Positions 7,033-14,409 of a stretch of 21,608 nt of DNA are shown piece by piece (the stretch's first letter is position 1; each line of letters opens with the position of its first letter). Source of the stretch: Bacteroidota bacterium (lineage in GTDB: Bacteria; Bacteroidota; Ignavibacteria; SZUA-365; JAADGX01); contig JAJRXL010000044.1 of the NCBI GenBank assembly GCA_024276335.1, positions 1-21,608 on the forward strand. The letters run 5' to 3'. The notes beneath the pieces are model-generated. The model had not been told where the DNA came from and ran no database searches. It saw only the letters and a program-made list of their open reading frames with translations. The translations under genes were made by a program, and so were the position numbers.

Positions 7033-8064
7033 TTAAAAAATCGTTATCCCCTCCGGACTCAGTCCTATCGAAATGAGTTTTGAGTAAGGGAGTTCACGCG
7101 CTATAGTCCTTTTCAAAACCCGCCTCATCTGCGGGGATTCGCCGCACAGTATCGTCACGGAACCGCCTTCCCCGCCCGCGCCGTTCAGCTTCCATCCCGC
7201 CGCTCCTTCCGCCTCGGCGAGCCGGATGACGCGGCGGGCGTCAGCGCCGATGATATCGGGGTGCAGCCTTCCCTGCGCGGCCGTATTGTCCTTCATGGCC
7301 TGCCCGAATGCTTCCAGGTCTCCGGCCGCCAGGGCGTCCCTTGCCTGCGCGGCCGTCTGCCGCAGGTCCTCGAGCTTCGCGCAGTCCGGCCCGGCGCCTT
7401 CCAGCTCCCGGATCACTTTTTCGTGCACGTCCGAAGAGGAATGGGAGGAGCCAAGGTACACAAGGATCAATCGCCGTTCGAGCTCGCGTGTCGTCTCCTC
7501 GGGGAGGCGCAGTTGCGTGACGGTGGCGTGCGGGAACCGGTCCATCTCGATGAAATTGATACCGCCGTAGGCCGAGCAGAGCTGGTCCTGGATCCCGCAT
7601 TGCCGGCCGAGTAGGTTGTGCTCGACGTAATGCGCGGTCATGGCAATTTCGTGCGGGGTCATCCTCCCCGGCGTGAGTCGGTCCAAGGCCCCGACCAGGG
7701 CCACCAGCACCGCGGCCGACGTGCCGGTCGAAGCGCCCGCCGGCGCCTCGGAAAACACGGTCACCCGGAAGGCAACCTCGTCGGGCGCAGGCATATGGTC
7801 GATGGCGGCTTCCAGCAGGGGGTGACGGCGTTCCGCCCGCGTTTCCTCCGTCAGGGGATACTCGTCGCCGAAATTCTCCGCCCTGATGACGACGCGGTGC
7901 TCCACGTCCGACGCCGGGAACACTTCGATACGCGCCTCAGCGTAAGGCGCGACGGCGATGTTCAGCACGCTGCCGTATTCCGCGAACCAGGTGTCCGTCC
8001 ACCCGCCGCAGTCGCAGATGCGCATGGGCGCGCGGCTATGGATGATGGTGATTGGTTGGGGCAT
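7033..8064 (-). CDS. GHMP-family sugar kinase
   Basis: The 343-residue protein has the three GHMP kinase motifs. The N-terminal substrate motif is RAPMRICDCGGWTDT (residues about 11-25). The ATP-binding glycine/serine loop is EAPAGASTGTSAA (about 106-118). The C-terminal motif is NGAGGEGGS (about 294-302). The pattern is closest to the heptose-phosphate/fucose kinase-like branch related to galactokinase and mevalonate kinase. It would phosphorylate a sugar or sugar-like alcohol using ATP in the cytoplasm; the substrate cannot be told from the sequence. It starts 15 bases after the stop of the URO-D-type gene and is probably co-transcribed with the B12 genes, though no strong ribosome binding site precedes it. 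TAA is the stop codon. Confidence 0.9.
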   Translation of the reverse strand: MPQPITIIHSRAPMRICDCGGWTDTWFAEYGSVLNIAVAPYAEARIEVFPASDVEHRVVIRAENFGDEYPLTEETRAERRHPLLEAAIDHMPAPDEVAFRVTVFSEAPAGASTGTSAAVLVALVGALDRLTPGRMTPHEIAMTAHYVEHNLLGRQCGIQDQLCSAYGGINFIEMDRFPHATVTQLRLPEETTRELERRLILVYLGSSHSSSDVHEKVIRELEGAGPDCAKLEDLRQTAAQARDALAAGDLEAFGQAMKDNTAAQGRLHPDIIGADARRVIRLAEAEGAAGWKLNGAGGEGGSVTILCGESPQMRRVLKRTIARELPYSKLISIGLSPEGITIF

Positions 8065-8079
8065 GGTAAGATTAACTGT

Positions 8080-9234
8080 TTAATACACGCATTTTCGCGC
8101 TTCGTCGGCGAAGGCGCTCAGCAATTCGGGATCGGCGTCGAAGAAATGATCGGAGGGCGCGAGGATGTAACCGCCGCCTTCGCCTGCCTCCGCAAAGCAC
8201 CGCCGCACGGCCTGCCGGGTCCGTTCCGGGTCGCAGCCGGTAAAGAAATGAACCTGGTCGAAGCCGCCGATCATGCACACCCGCTCCCCGATCCGGCGCT
8301 TCGCTTCGGCCAGGTCGGCGTCGCCGCCCATTTCCGGCGGGGTGAAGGTCTCCATGGCGTCCGGTCCCATGTCCGCGATGTCTTCCAGGATGGGCATCAT
8401 CCCGCCGCAAGTGTGGTACACGACGCGCTGCCCGGCCTCGTGGGCGAGCTCGATGAGCCGGGCGTAGTACGGAGCGACAAAGTCCCGGAATATCTGCGGG
8501 GAAATGACGGTGGTGGAAGCGTCGCCGCCGCCCAGCTCGATGATGTCGTATTGCGCGTCTTTCATGGAAGCGATAAACGCGCTCTTGCGTCGCATGAGAA
8601 TTTCCAGGAAGGCGTGCACCCATTCGGGGTCCTCGAACGTGGCCATGATGAGCTCCTCGATGCCGTACAGCACCGCCGCGTCCTGCCAGCACCCCGGTTG
8701 CCCGTACACGTCGAAGCCGGGAACGAAGCCCCTCACCAGTCCCCGGTCGCCCCATTCCGCGCAGCGGCGGTTCACTTCTTCCACGTCACACAGGGGCTTA
8801 GTGGCAAACTCCGCGATGATGTCGATGTCCGATTTCTCCTTGACCAACCGCTCCGTGACCCACGAGGTATGTTCATCGCTCTGGAGCACCATGGTCAGCG
8901 TTTTACAGGGCGTGATGATGTTGTAGCGCGTGGTGGCGTAACGGAGCCCTGCCAGCTCCTCGGACTCGATGCGCCAGCGATCCGAGACGACCCGCCGGGG
9001 TTCGAGGTATCCCGGCGCGTGATCGGGGTCAAAGTATTCGCCCGCGTTTTCGTCAGGCCGTTGCTCGTTCAGCCACAGGATGGGATCGAAGCCGAAATGA
9101 TCGAAGAAGTCATCGTTCGTCATGCCGGGGAAGTGTTGGTCCAGGAACGAGGGCATGACGTGGTGGGTCGTGACCGGAAGCCGGTCGGGTTGTTCGCGGG
9201 AAAGCGCGGTCAGAAAGCGCTGCTTCGAGGTCAT
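8080..9234 (-). CDS. URO-D-family corrinoid methyltransferase (MtaA/CmuA-like)
   Basis: I chose the ATG at 9234, four bases after the stop of the upstream gene, giving 384 residues; the frame extends further upstream but only into the neighbour. The fold is that of uroporphyrinogen decarboxylase: YNIITPCKTLT near 104-114, a GGGDAS segment near 235-240, and VVYHTCGGMMPILEDI at 271-286. The H274-x-C276 pair is the zinc-ligand pattern of MtaA/CmuA-type methyltransferases. A third ligand cannot be fixed by eye; Cys334 and Cys346 are candidates. True heme-pathway decarboxylases lack this motif, and the neighbours are B12 methyl-transfer proteins. The likely role is moving a methyl group to or from the corrinoid protein encoded two genes upstream. 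The methyl donor is unknown. Confidence 0.87.
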   Translation of the reverse strand: MTSKQRFLTALSREQPDRLPVTTHHVMPSFLDQHFPGMTNDDFFDHFGFDPILWLNEQRPDENAGEYFDPDHAPGYLEPRRVVSDRWRIESEELAGLRYATTRYNIITPCKTLTMVLQSDEHTSWVTERLVKEKSDIDIIAEFATKPLCDVEEVNRRCAEWGDRGLVRGFVPGFDVYGQPGCWQDAAVLYGIEELIMATFEDPEWVHAFLEILMRRKSAFIASMKDAQYDIIELGGGDASTTVISPQIFRDFVAPYYARLIELAHEAGQRVVYHTCGGMMPILEDIADMGPDAMETFTPPEMGGDADLAEAKRRIGERVCMIGGFDQVHFFTGCDPERTRQAVRRCFAEAGEGGGYILAPSDHFFDADPELLSAFADEARKCVY

Positions 9235-9238
9235 GACC

Positions 9239-9961
9239 TCACCCGTCGTTCCGGATGATACAATCTTCGCGGTCGCACAAGGAGCATTCGTAGTCCTTGC
9301 GCTCGGCGTTTTCTCCCAGTCCGACGAGGGCGCTGGCCGACTTGAGCGGAACCATGAGCCCGCTGGATCGGACCGTGATACCACAGAAGTTCTCGTGGAG
9401 AAGAGAAAAGAACTTGGCCTGTTCGACCACGTCCCATCCGCAGTAGCCGGGGCTGTACCGGTTGCTGAGCCGCCATCCCCACGAGGCGGTGGCCGCCGCC
9501 AGTTCCGATTCCAGGTGCTCCAAGCATTGTTCGACGCACTCGGAGGCGATAGTATCGAGAACGTATCCCGCGAGTTCCCGGCCTTCCGATATCAAGACGC
9601 GGCCACGTTCGCTCAAGTCCGGTCCTGCGCTGGCTGCCAGGAGAGCCAGCGCTGAACAGCCTTTCAAACCCCTGCCGATGATCGATCCGGTTCTGAATAT
9701 CACCTTGCCGCACACGATCCGATCGGGATGAAACGCGACCTGCCCGGGATCGAGAATCCGAAATCCGCAGCGAAAGGGATCGGCGCTGTCGAACACGGCC
9801 AGCATTTCTTCGATTGCGGCACGCACGTTGTCTGGCGCGCTCTCGTCGCCGTAGCCGATGCGGCGCTCGATGGCCTCGGGCGTAAGACGGAGCCGTTCGG
9901 GAGAGACCGAAAACTCGCGAACAGAAGATTCCGTTTCGTGCATGTCGGGATGCGCGGTCAT
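9239..9961 (-). CDS. Stand-alone B12 methionine-synthase activation-domain protein
   Basis: The start is the ATG at 9961, which overlaps the TGA of the corrinoid gene in an ATGA junction and yields 240 residues. The C-terminal half matches the reactivation domain of cobalamin-dependent methionine synthase: R168-YSPGY-173 in the S-adenosylmethionine-binding segment and VRSSGLMVPLKSAS at 197-210. The tail carries C226-x2-C229-x4-C234, seen in small stand-alone members of this family and possibly a metal site. The role would be reductive remethylation of the inactive cob(II)alamin form of the corrinoid protein, using S-adenosylmethionine and an electron donor such as flavodoxin. Translational coupling to the corrinoid gene supports that partnership. 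Confidence 0.9.
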   Translation of the reverse strand: MTAHPDMHETESSVREFSVSPERLRLTPEAIERRIGYGDESAPDNVRAAIEEMLAVFDSADPFRCGFRILDPGQVAFHPDRIVCGKVIFRTGSIIGRGLKGCSALALLAASAGPDLSERGRVLISEGRELAGYVLDTIASECVEQCLEHLESELAAATASWGWRLSNRYSPGYCGWDVVEQAKFFSLLHENFCGITVRSSGLMVPLKSASALVGLGENAERKDYECSLCDREDCIIRNDG

Positions 9962-10641
9962 ATCTCCGCCACCGTGGAGTTGAGGAAGTCCACCGCTCCC
10001 GGCGGATCGGGCGCGTATGCGTCCGCGCCGATCTCGTGCGCGAAAGCCACCGTCACCGGTGCCCCGCCGATGATAATCTTCGTTTCGGGATGCGCCTCCT
10101 TGAGGCGCGCCACGGTCTCCTTCATGTTCATCATGGTGGTGGTAAGCAATGCGCTCAATCCCACTACAGATTCCGGGCGACGCTCGACTGCCGCCACGAA
10201 ATCCTCGGGTGCGACGTCCGTCCCCAGGTCGATGACTTCCCACCCCGCTCCTTCCACCATCATGCCCACCAGCCTTTTGCCGATGTCGTGCAGGTCGCCC
10301 AGTACCGTGCCCAGGATCATGACGCCACGGTGTGTGGCCTGCGAAGAAGCGAAAAACGGGCGCAAGTGCTCCATGCCCGCCGTCATGGCCTTGGCCGCCA
10401 TCAGCACTTCGGGAACGAATATCCTCTTGGCGCGGAATTCCTCCCCGACGACTTTCATGCCCGTCATCAGGCCGTCGGTGAGTATCTCCTGCGGGTCGAT
10501 TCCGAGATCGATGGCGCGCCGCACCAGCTCGTCGGCCCCGTCCCGGTCCCGGAGATCCGGTGGATAGGGTGAAGCGCGGTTAACTTTCCCGCGTTCAATG
10601 CATTGGGCGATGGATTGCAGTATCGAGCTCGTTTCTTTCAC
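9958..10641 (-). CDS. Corrinoid (B12-binding) methyl-carrier protein
   Basis: The product is 227 residues from a GTG start at 10641. This start is preferred because the longer frame overlaps the divergent gene, and family members are about 210-220 residues. Residues 35-100 form the helical cap domain (ELVRRAIDLGIDPQEI onward, with VPEVLMAAKAM). The Rossmann part has D116-L-H118-D-I-G121, where His118 is the lower cobalt ligand, then S163-x-L165 and the G192-G193 motif. It is related to MtaC/MtbC and the cobalamin module of MetH. It would carry the methyl group between the URO-D-type methyltransferase and homocysteine methyltransferase. It is the first gene of the minus-strand operon, and its stop overlaps the next start. 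The ribosome binding site is weak. Confidence 0.92.
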   Translation of the reverse strand: MKETSSILQSIAQCIERGKVNRASPYPPDLRDRDGADELVRRAIDLGIDPQEILTDGLMTGMKVVGEEFRAKRIFVPEVLMAAKAMTAGMEHLRPFFASSQATHRGVMILGTVLGDLHDIGKRLVGMMVEGAGWEVIDLGTDVAPEDFVAAVERRPESVVGLSALLTTTMMNMKETVARLKEAHPETKIIIGGAPVTVAFAHEIGADAYAPDPPGAVDFLNSTVAEI

Positions 10642-10712
10642 TGGCGTATCATCCGGTTGCAGACAACATACAGCATCCGGTGGAACGAGAAAAGGATGTC
10701 GTCCGTTCCGGT

Positions 10713-10740
10713 TTGGCCTCACGGTGAATCTCAGTATAAT
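10713..10740 (+). promoter_or_regulatory. Sigma-70-like promoter for the homocysteine methyltransferase
   Basis: A perfect TATAAT box lies at 10735-10740, with TTGGCC at 10713-10718, separated by 16 bases. Transcription would start near 10747, leaving a leader of about 36 bases before the ATG at 10783, too short for a cobalamin or SAM riboswitch. The 141-base divergent spacer also has to hold the promoter for the corrinoid operon, which I could not place. Confidence 0.55.
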
Positions 10741-10782
10741 ACGAGGCGGCAGTTGTGTTGTGCATACGTCAGGCGGGTGAAC

Positions 10783-11673
10783 ATGAAAACGGCGGATTTG
10801 TTCGACGACAAGATTCATTTTTTCGACGGCGCGCTGGGAACCGAGTTCCAGCGCCGGGGACTGGAAGCGAAACCCGCCCCCGATTTGTGGACCCTGGAAA
10901 AACCCGAAGTTGTTACCCGTATTCACCGGGATTACCGTGAAGCCGGAAGCGAAGTCATCACCACCAACACGTTTGGATCGAACCGCGGTCGCCTGGCAGC
11001 GCACGGGCAGGAAAACCTGATCGAGGATCTGAATCGCCGGGCGGTGGCGCTGGCGCGTTCCGTCGCGGGCGACGAAGCGCTGGTGGCGGGATCGGTCGGT
11101 CCGCTGGGAAGCATACTGGAGCCGTTCGGAGATATCCCCGTCGAGCAAGCGATCGGGATGTTCCGGGAGCAGGTGGTTTTCCTCGTGGAAGAAGGAGTGG
11201 ACCTCGTGCTCATCGAGACCATGACCTCGCTGCAGGAAGCGCTGGCGGCATTACGGGCAGCCCGCGAGGCCGGCGCGGGTGTGGTGGCGGTGACGGCGAC
11301 GTTCGAAGCTGCGCCGAGTGGCGTCCGAACGGCGTTCGGAGAAACGGCCGATGAGGTCGCGCGGGAATTGGTTGCGCACGGCGCCGACATCGTGGGTGCG
11401 AACTGCGGCGAAGGCCTCGAGTTGATGGAGAACGTGGGTCGGGAATTTCCCCGCTTTGAAAACGTTCCTTTGCTCATGCAGCCCAATGCGGGCATGCCGA
11501 CGATTGAGAACGGAACGATTTCGTATCCCGGTTCGCCGGAGGATTTTGCCCGCTTCTCCCGAAACGTCATCGTCGAAGGCGTTACTCTCATCGGCGGCTG
11601 CTGCGGCACGACGCCGGATCACGTCAGGGCGGCGGTGGCTGCCGTTGGCGGTTGTGAACAAGCACCAGGTTAA
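10783..11673 (+). CDS. Homocysteine S-methyltransferase (MetH N-terminal module)
   Basis: The 296-residue product starts at the ATG at 10783; the frame opens earlier but into the promoter region. It is a single-domain homocysteine methyltransferase, with FDGALGTEFQRRG at 14-26, SEVITTNTFGSN at 56-67 and GSVGPLGSILEP at 103-114. The three zinc-binding cysteines are present: Cys208 in GANCGEG, and Cys273-Cys274 in GGCCGTTPDH. The length equals the first module of MetH, and the folate and cobalamin modules are absent. The divergent operon begins 141 bases away and encodes the corrinoid carrier and reactivation protein. The likely reaction is methylcorrinoid protein plus homocysteine giving methionine. 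A free-methyl-donor homocysteine methyltransferase of the betaine type is the alternative. Confidence 0.92.
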   Translation: MKTADLFDDKIHFFDGALGTEFQRRGLEAKPAPDLWTLEKPEVVTRIHRDYREAGSEVITTNTFGSNRGRLAAHGQENLIEDLNRRAVALARSVAGDEALVAGSVGPLGSILEPFGDIPVEQAIGMFREQVVFLVEEGVDLVLIETMTSLQEALAALRAAREAGAGVVAVTATFEAAPSGVRTAFGETADEVARELVAHGADIVGANCGEGLELMENVGREFPRFENVPLLMQPNAGMPTIENGTISYPGSPEDFARFSRNVIVEGVTLIGGCCGTTPDHVRAAVAAVGGCEQAPG

Positions 11674-11683
11674 GTGATTGTTC

Positions 11684-13030
11684 CTATGCGGCTTTCTTTG
11701 CTTCCGCTTGTGCTTCTTTAGTCATGTCACGTGGACCGAGATGGATGCCGACTTTTTCCAGGAATGAATTCGGTGGAATGCCCCCGGCAAAAATCCACAC
11801 GTAGTCGTTCGGTATCTCGCGTTTTTCACCTTGCACGTCGAGGATGACACTCTTTTCCGTGATCTCGACCGGGTTGGAGTTGAAGATCACCTCCACCAGT
11901 TTTTCGTTGATGCAGTCCTGGATGCGCTGTGCGTTGCGTTCCTTGATGCGGCTGAAGGCGTCCTTTCTGTACGAAAGCGTCACCTTGTTTCCTTTCTGGT
12001 GGGCCAGGCCCATGGCCGCCTCGACCGCACTGTCGCCGCCACCCACAACGAGGATATTGGCGTTGGTGTATGCGTCGGCTTCGATGAGGCTGTACATGAC
12101 CTTGGGCAGGTCTTCGCCCTTGACGCCGAGCTTCCGCGGCGTGCCACGGCGACCCAGTGCCAGGATGACATGGCGCGCCCGGTAATTGCCCTTGGCGGTG
12201 GTCACGATGAAAATGCCGCTCTCGTCCCGGGTGATGTTTTCGACCCGCTCCGAGGTGTTGACCTTGAGACCTGCTTTTTCAAAGACGGTGTTCCAGAATT
12301 CCAGCAGCTCTTCCTTGGTGATTTCCAGCTTTTTGAATTTTCCGAACATGGGAAATTCAACGGGACTGGTCATGACCAGTTTTTGTCGGGGATACTTGGC
12401 CACGGTGCCGCCCAATTGGTCCTGCTCCAGGGTGATGTAGCTGAGTCCTTTCTCGATGGCGCGCAGGGACGCGCTTATGCCCCCGGGACCGGCGCCCACG
12501 ATGCAGATGTCAACTGCACCATCCATCTTCGGAGACCCGTCTTTCTCGAGGCGATCGGCGATGACGTCCACGCAGTCGCGTCCCTGGTTGACCGCGTTCT
12601 TGATCAGGGCCAGCCCGCCCAGCTCTCCAACGATGAACATGTTTGGAACGTTTGTTTCGAATTCCGGTGAAAGCTCCGGCATGTCGGCGCTGATACTGGG
12701 AGCCGCCATGACGATCTCAATGGCGCCTACCGGGCAGGCGTCGGCGCACAGACCGTGGCCGATACACTTGTGACCGTTGATGATTGCCGCTTTCCCGGCG
12801 ATCACGCCGAGCACGTCGCCTTCGGGACAGGCATCCACGCAGGTTCCGCAGCCGATGCACCGTGAAATGTCGATATGCGGGTGCTGGGCTTGCGGCCCCC
12901 CGGAGTGGAGCTTGCCCTTCTCCGCGGATTCACGCGCCCTGGCTTCCTTCTTCTTGACGTGGCGCATGTACGGGATAACGGTGGCAAATACGAGAATCGC
13001 TAAGACGAGAAAAATGAAAAAACTTTCCAT
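11684..13030 (-). CDS. Membrane-anchored ferredoxin/FAD-NAD(P) oxidoreductase
   Basis: The 448-residue protein begins with one membrane helix (about 4-21) followed by RHVKKKEARAR, which places the rest in the cytoplasm. Residues 58-99 form a two-cluster ferredoxin domain: C58-x2-C61-x2-C64-x3-C68-P and C89-x2-H92-x2-C95-x3-C99-P. His92 replaces the usual second cysteine. From 172 onward it is a thioredoxin-reductase-like flavoprotein with FAD motif GAGPGG (179-184) and a second nucleotide motif VVGGGDSAVEAA, but no CxxC redox disulfide. It probably passes electrons between NAD(P)H and the iron-sulfur clusters at the membrane. It converges with the methyltransferase gene (10 bases apart) and is divergent from the cytochrome series, its likely functional partners. 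TAG is the stop codon. Confidence 0.88.
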   Translation of the reverse strand: MESFFIFLVLAILVFATVIPYMRHVKKKEARARESAEKGKLHSGGPQAQHPHIDISRCIGCGTCVDACPEGDVLGVIAGKAAIINGHKCIGHGLCADACPVGAIEIVMAAPSISADMPELSPEFETNVPNMFIVGELGGLALIKNAVNQGRDCVDVIADRLEKDGSPKMDGAVDICIVGAGPGGISASLRAIEKGLSYITLEQDQLGGTVAKYPRQKLVMTSPVEFPMFGKFKKLEITKEELLEFWNTVFEKAGLKVNTSERVENITRDESGIFIVTTAKGNYRARHVILALGRRGTPRKLGVKGEDLPKVMYSLIEADAYTNANILVVGGGDSAVEAAMGLAHQKGNKVTLSYRKDAFSRIKERNAQRIQDCINEKLVEVIFNSNPVEITEKSVILDVQGEKREIPNDYVWIFAGGIPPNSFLEKVGIHLGPRDMTKEAQAEAKKAA

Positions 13031-13055
13031 GTATTCCGTGAAGTGATTGTGAAAA

Positions 13056-13084
13056 ATTATGTATCTCGCATAGAATCAATACAA
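13056..13084 (-). promoter_or_regulatory. Sigma-70-like promoter for the oxidoreductase gene
   Basis: Read on the minus strand, TTGTAT (13084-13079) and CATAAT (13061-13056) are separated by 17 bases. The -10 box ends 25 bases before the ATG at 13030. The other half of this 285-base divergent spacer should hold a promoter for the cytochrome series, but I see no clear one. Confidence 0.45.
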
Positions 13085-13315
13085 GATATGAAACGAATAC
13101 GTTCCCCGCTGAGTTATAAAGTGAAGATTGCTTCGGCGACGGCAAACCGTTTCGTGTATCCGGCTGGTTCAATGTCCGGGACAAGTTGATCAAAAACCTT
13201 GTTCTTACGTTGAAATTATTTCCGATGCTGTGTTTGTATTGCTTGAATGACCACGAGTCGCTTGAGTATCTTGTGAGCTAGTGGATCAGGTTTACGAACC
13301 GCAATTAATGCGCCG

Positions 13316-14323
13316 ATGAGCAAACAGGTTCATACAATATATATCACCTTACTATTCGTCCTGGGACTCGGGACAGCGGCAGTCGTTGGAATCAATGGCT
13401 TCGCGTATTATTCGAGCAGCCAGGAGCGCCTGAGCAACCAGCGGGCGGATCTTGACGCCAGGATATCCAATGTCGAGGTGGAGCTTGAGCTGATAAAAGA
13501 GGGACTGGGCTCGATGGGAAAAACGCGGGATGAGCTGCTGGAGGAGAAGAAGCGCTTGGAGGACGACGCCCGTTACTGGGATAACTGGCAGCCGACGGGT
13601 CTCTACGGTCACGGGTTGGGCATAATCGGCTCCGCCATGATGATCATCGGCGTGGCCAGCTATTCTTCCCGGAAGCGCATTCGGAAACTGCGTTTCGCGG
13701 GCAAGATCAAGCACTGGCTGGAGTTCCATATCTTCCTCTGTCTTCTCGGTCCGACGCTGGTTCTCTACCACACAACGTTCAAGTTCGGAGGGATCGTATC
13801 TGTCGCCGCGTGGAGCATGATCTTCGTCGCCCTGAGCGGTTTGCTCGGTCGGTACATCTACACGCAGATACCCCGAACCATCGAGGGCAACGAGTTGACC
13901 GTTGACGACCTTGCAAAGGAAAACAGGAGGATGCAGGAGGAATTGCGGCGCAAGTATAATCTTGACGACGACACGATGGAGAAGATCAATCATATCAGCG
14001 AGGTGGAAACGTACCAGTCGCAACCTTCCGTGTTCAAGGCCATCGGTTCGCTCGTGGTGGATGACTTCCGGCGCCGTTTACGTATCGGAAAGATCAAACG
14101 TCACCTTAAGGATACCGAGATTCCCGCTGAACACGTCAGGGAAATCCTTTCCATCGCCCGCACGAAGTCCCTGCTCATGCGGCGGATCGCGTTCCTGGAT
14201 ACCGCCCGATCGATTTTCCACTATTGGCACGTCGTACACTTTCCTTTCAGCATTATCATGTTTCTCATCCTGGCCGTGCACGTCATTGTCACCGTATCCC
14301 TGGGGTATACATGGATATTCTGA
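13316..14323 (+). CDS. Membrane cytochrome-b-like protein with coiled coil
   Basis: The 335-residue protein has about five membrane helices: residues 8-31, 97-116, 134-153, 158-182 and 305-334. Between the first two is a charged heptad-like coiled coil (about 33-88). Histidines sit in or next to the helices at 99, 133, 138, 152, 302, 305, 308 and 322, as expected for b-type heme ligands, though the pairs cannot be assigned by eye. A basic soluble segment (about 183-295) separates the last helix. I cannot name the family. Its position before a series of multiheme cytochromes and next to an iron-sulfur flavoprotein suggests it links the quinone pool to periplasmic cytochromes. The ATG at 13316 has only a weak ribosome binding site. 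TGA is the stop codon. Confidence 0.82.
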   Translation: MSKQVHTIYITLLFVLGLGTAAVVGINGFAYYSSSQERLSNQRADLDARISNVEVELELIKEGLGSMGKTRDELLEEKKRLEDDARYWDNWQPTGLYGHGLGIIGSAMMIIGVASYSSRKRIRKLRFAGKIKHWLEFHIFLCLLGPTLVLYHTTFKFGGIVSVAAWSMIFVALSGLLGRYIYTQIPRTIEGNELTVDDLAKENRRMQEELRRKYNLDDDTMEKINHISEVETYQSQPSVFKAIGSLVVDDFRRRLRIGKIKRHLKDTEIPAEHVREILSIARTKSLLMRRIAFLDTARSIFHYWHVVHFPFSIIMFLILAVHVIVTVSLGYTWIF

Positions 14324-14409
14324 CCGAATCCGTGAGAGCGCTCTGTGGATCGGTTACATCGTGGAATGGCAATACGTGTTTCGCTCGATCCCGTTTGGTG
14401 AAATCAAAC

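Noticed and set aside
7618..9258. 546-codon plus-strand frame opposite the kinase and URO-D-type genes
   Set aside because: It has no recognisable domain, and the minus-strand frames here carry clear GHMP kinase and URO-D motifs. It is a shadow from GC-rich codon bias.
9962..10243. N-terminal extension of the activation-domain protein
   Set aside because: It lies wholly inside the corrinoid gene in another frame. The ATGA overlap at 9961 gives a natural start.
10603..10782. Upstream extension of the homocysteine methyltransferase
   Set aside because: It crosses a good promoter and the start of the divergent corrinoid gene, and the MetH-type N-terminus begins at 10783.
10642..10782. Cobalamin or SAM riboswitch upstream of the B12 genes
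   Set aside because: The 141-base divergent spacer is too short for a cobalamin riboswitch on either side, and no B12-box or SAM-box core is visible.
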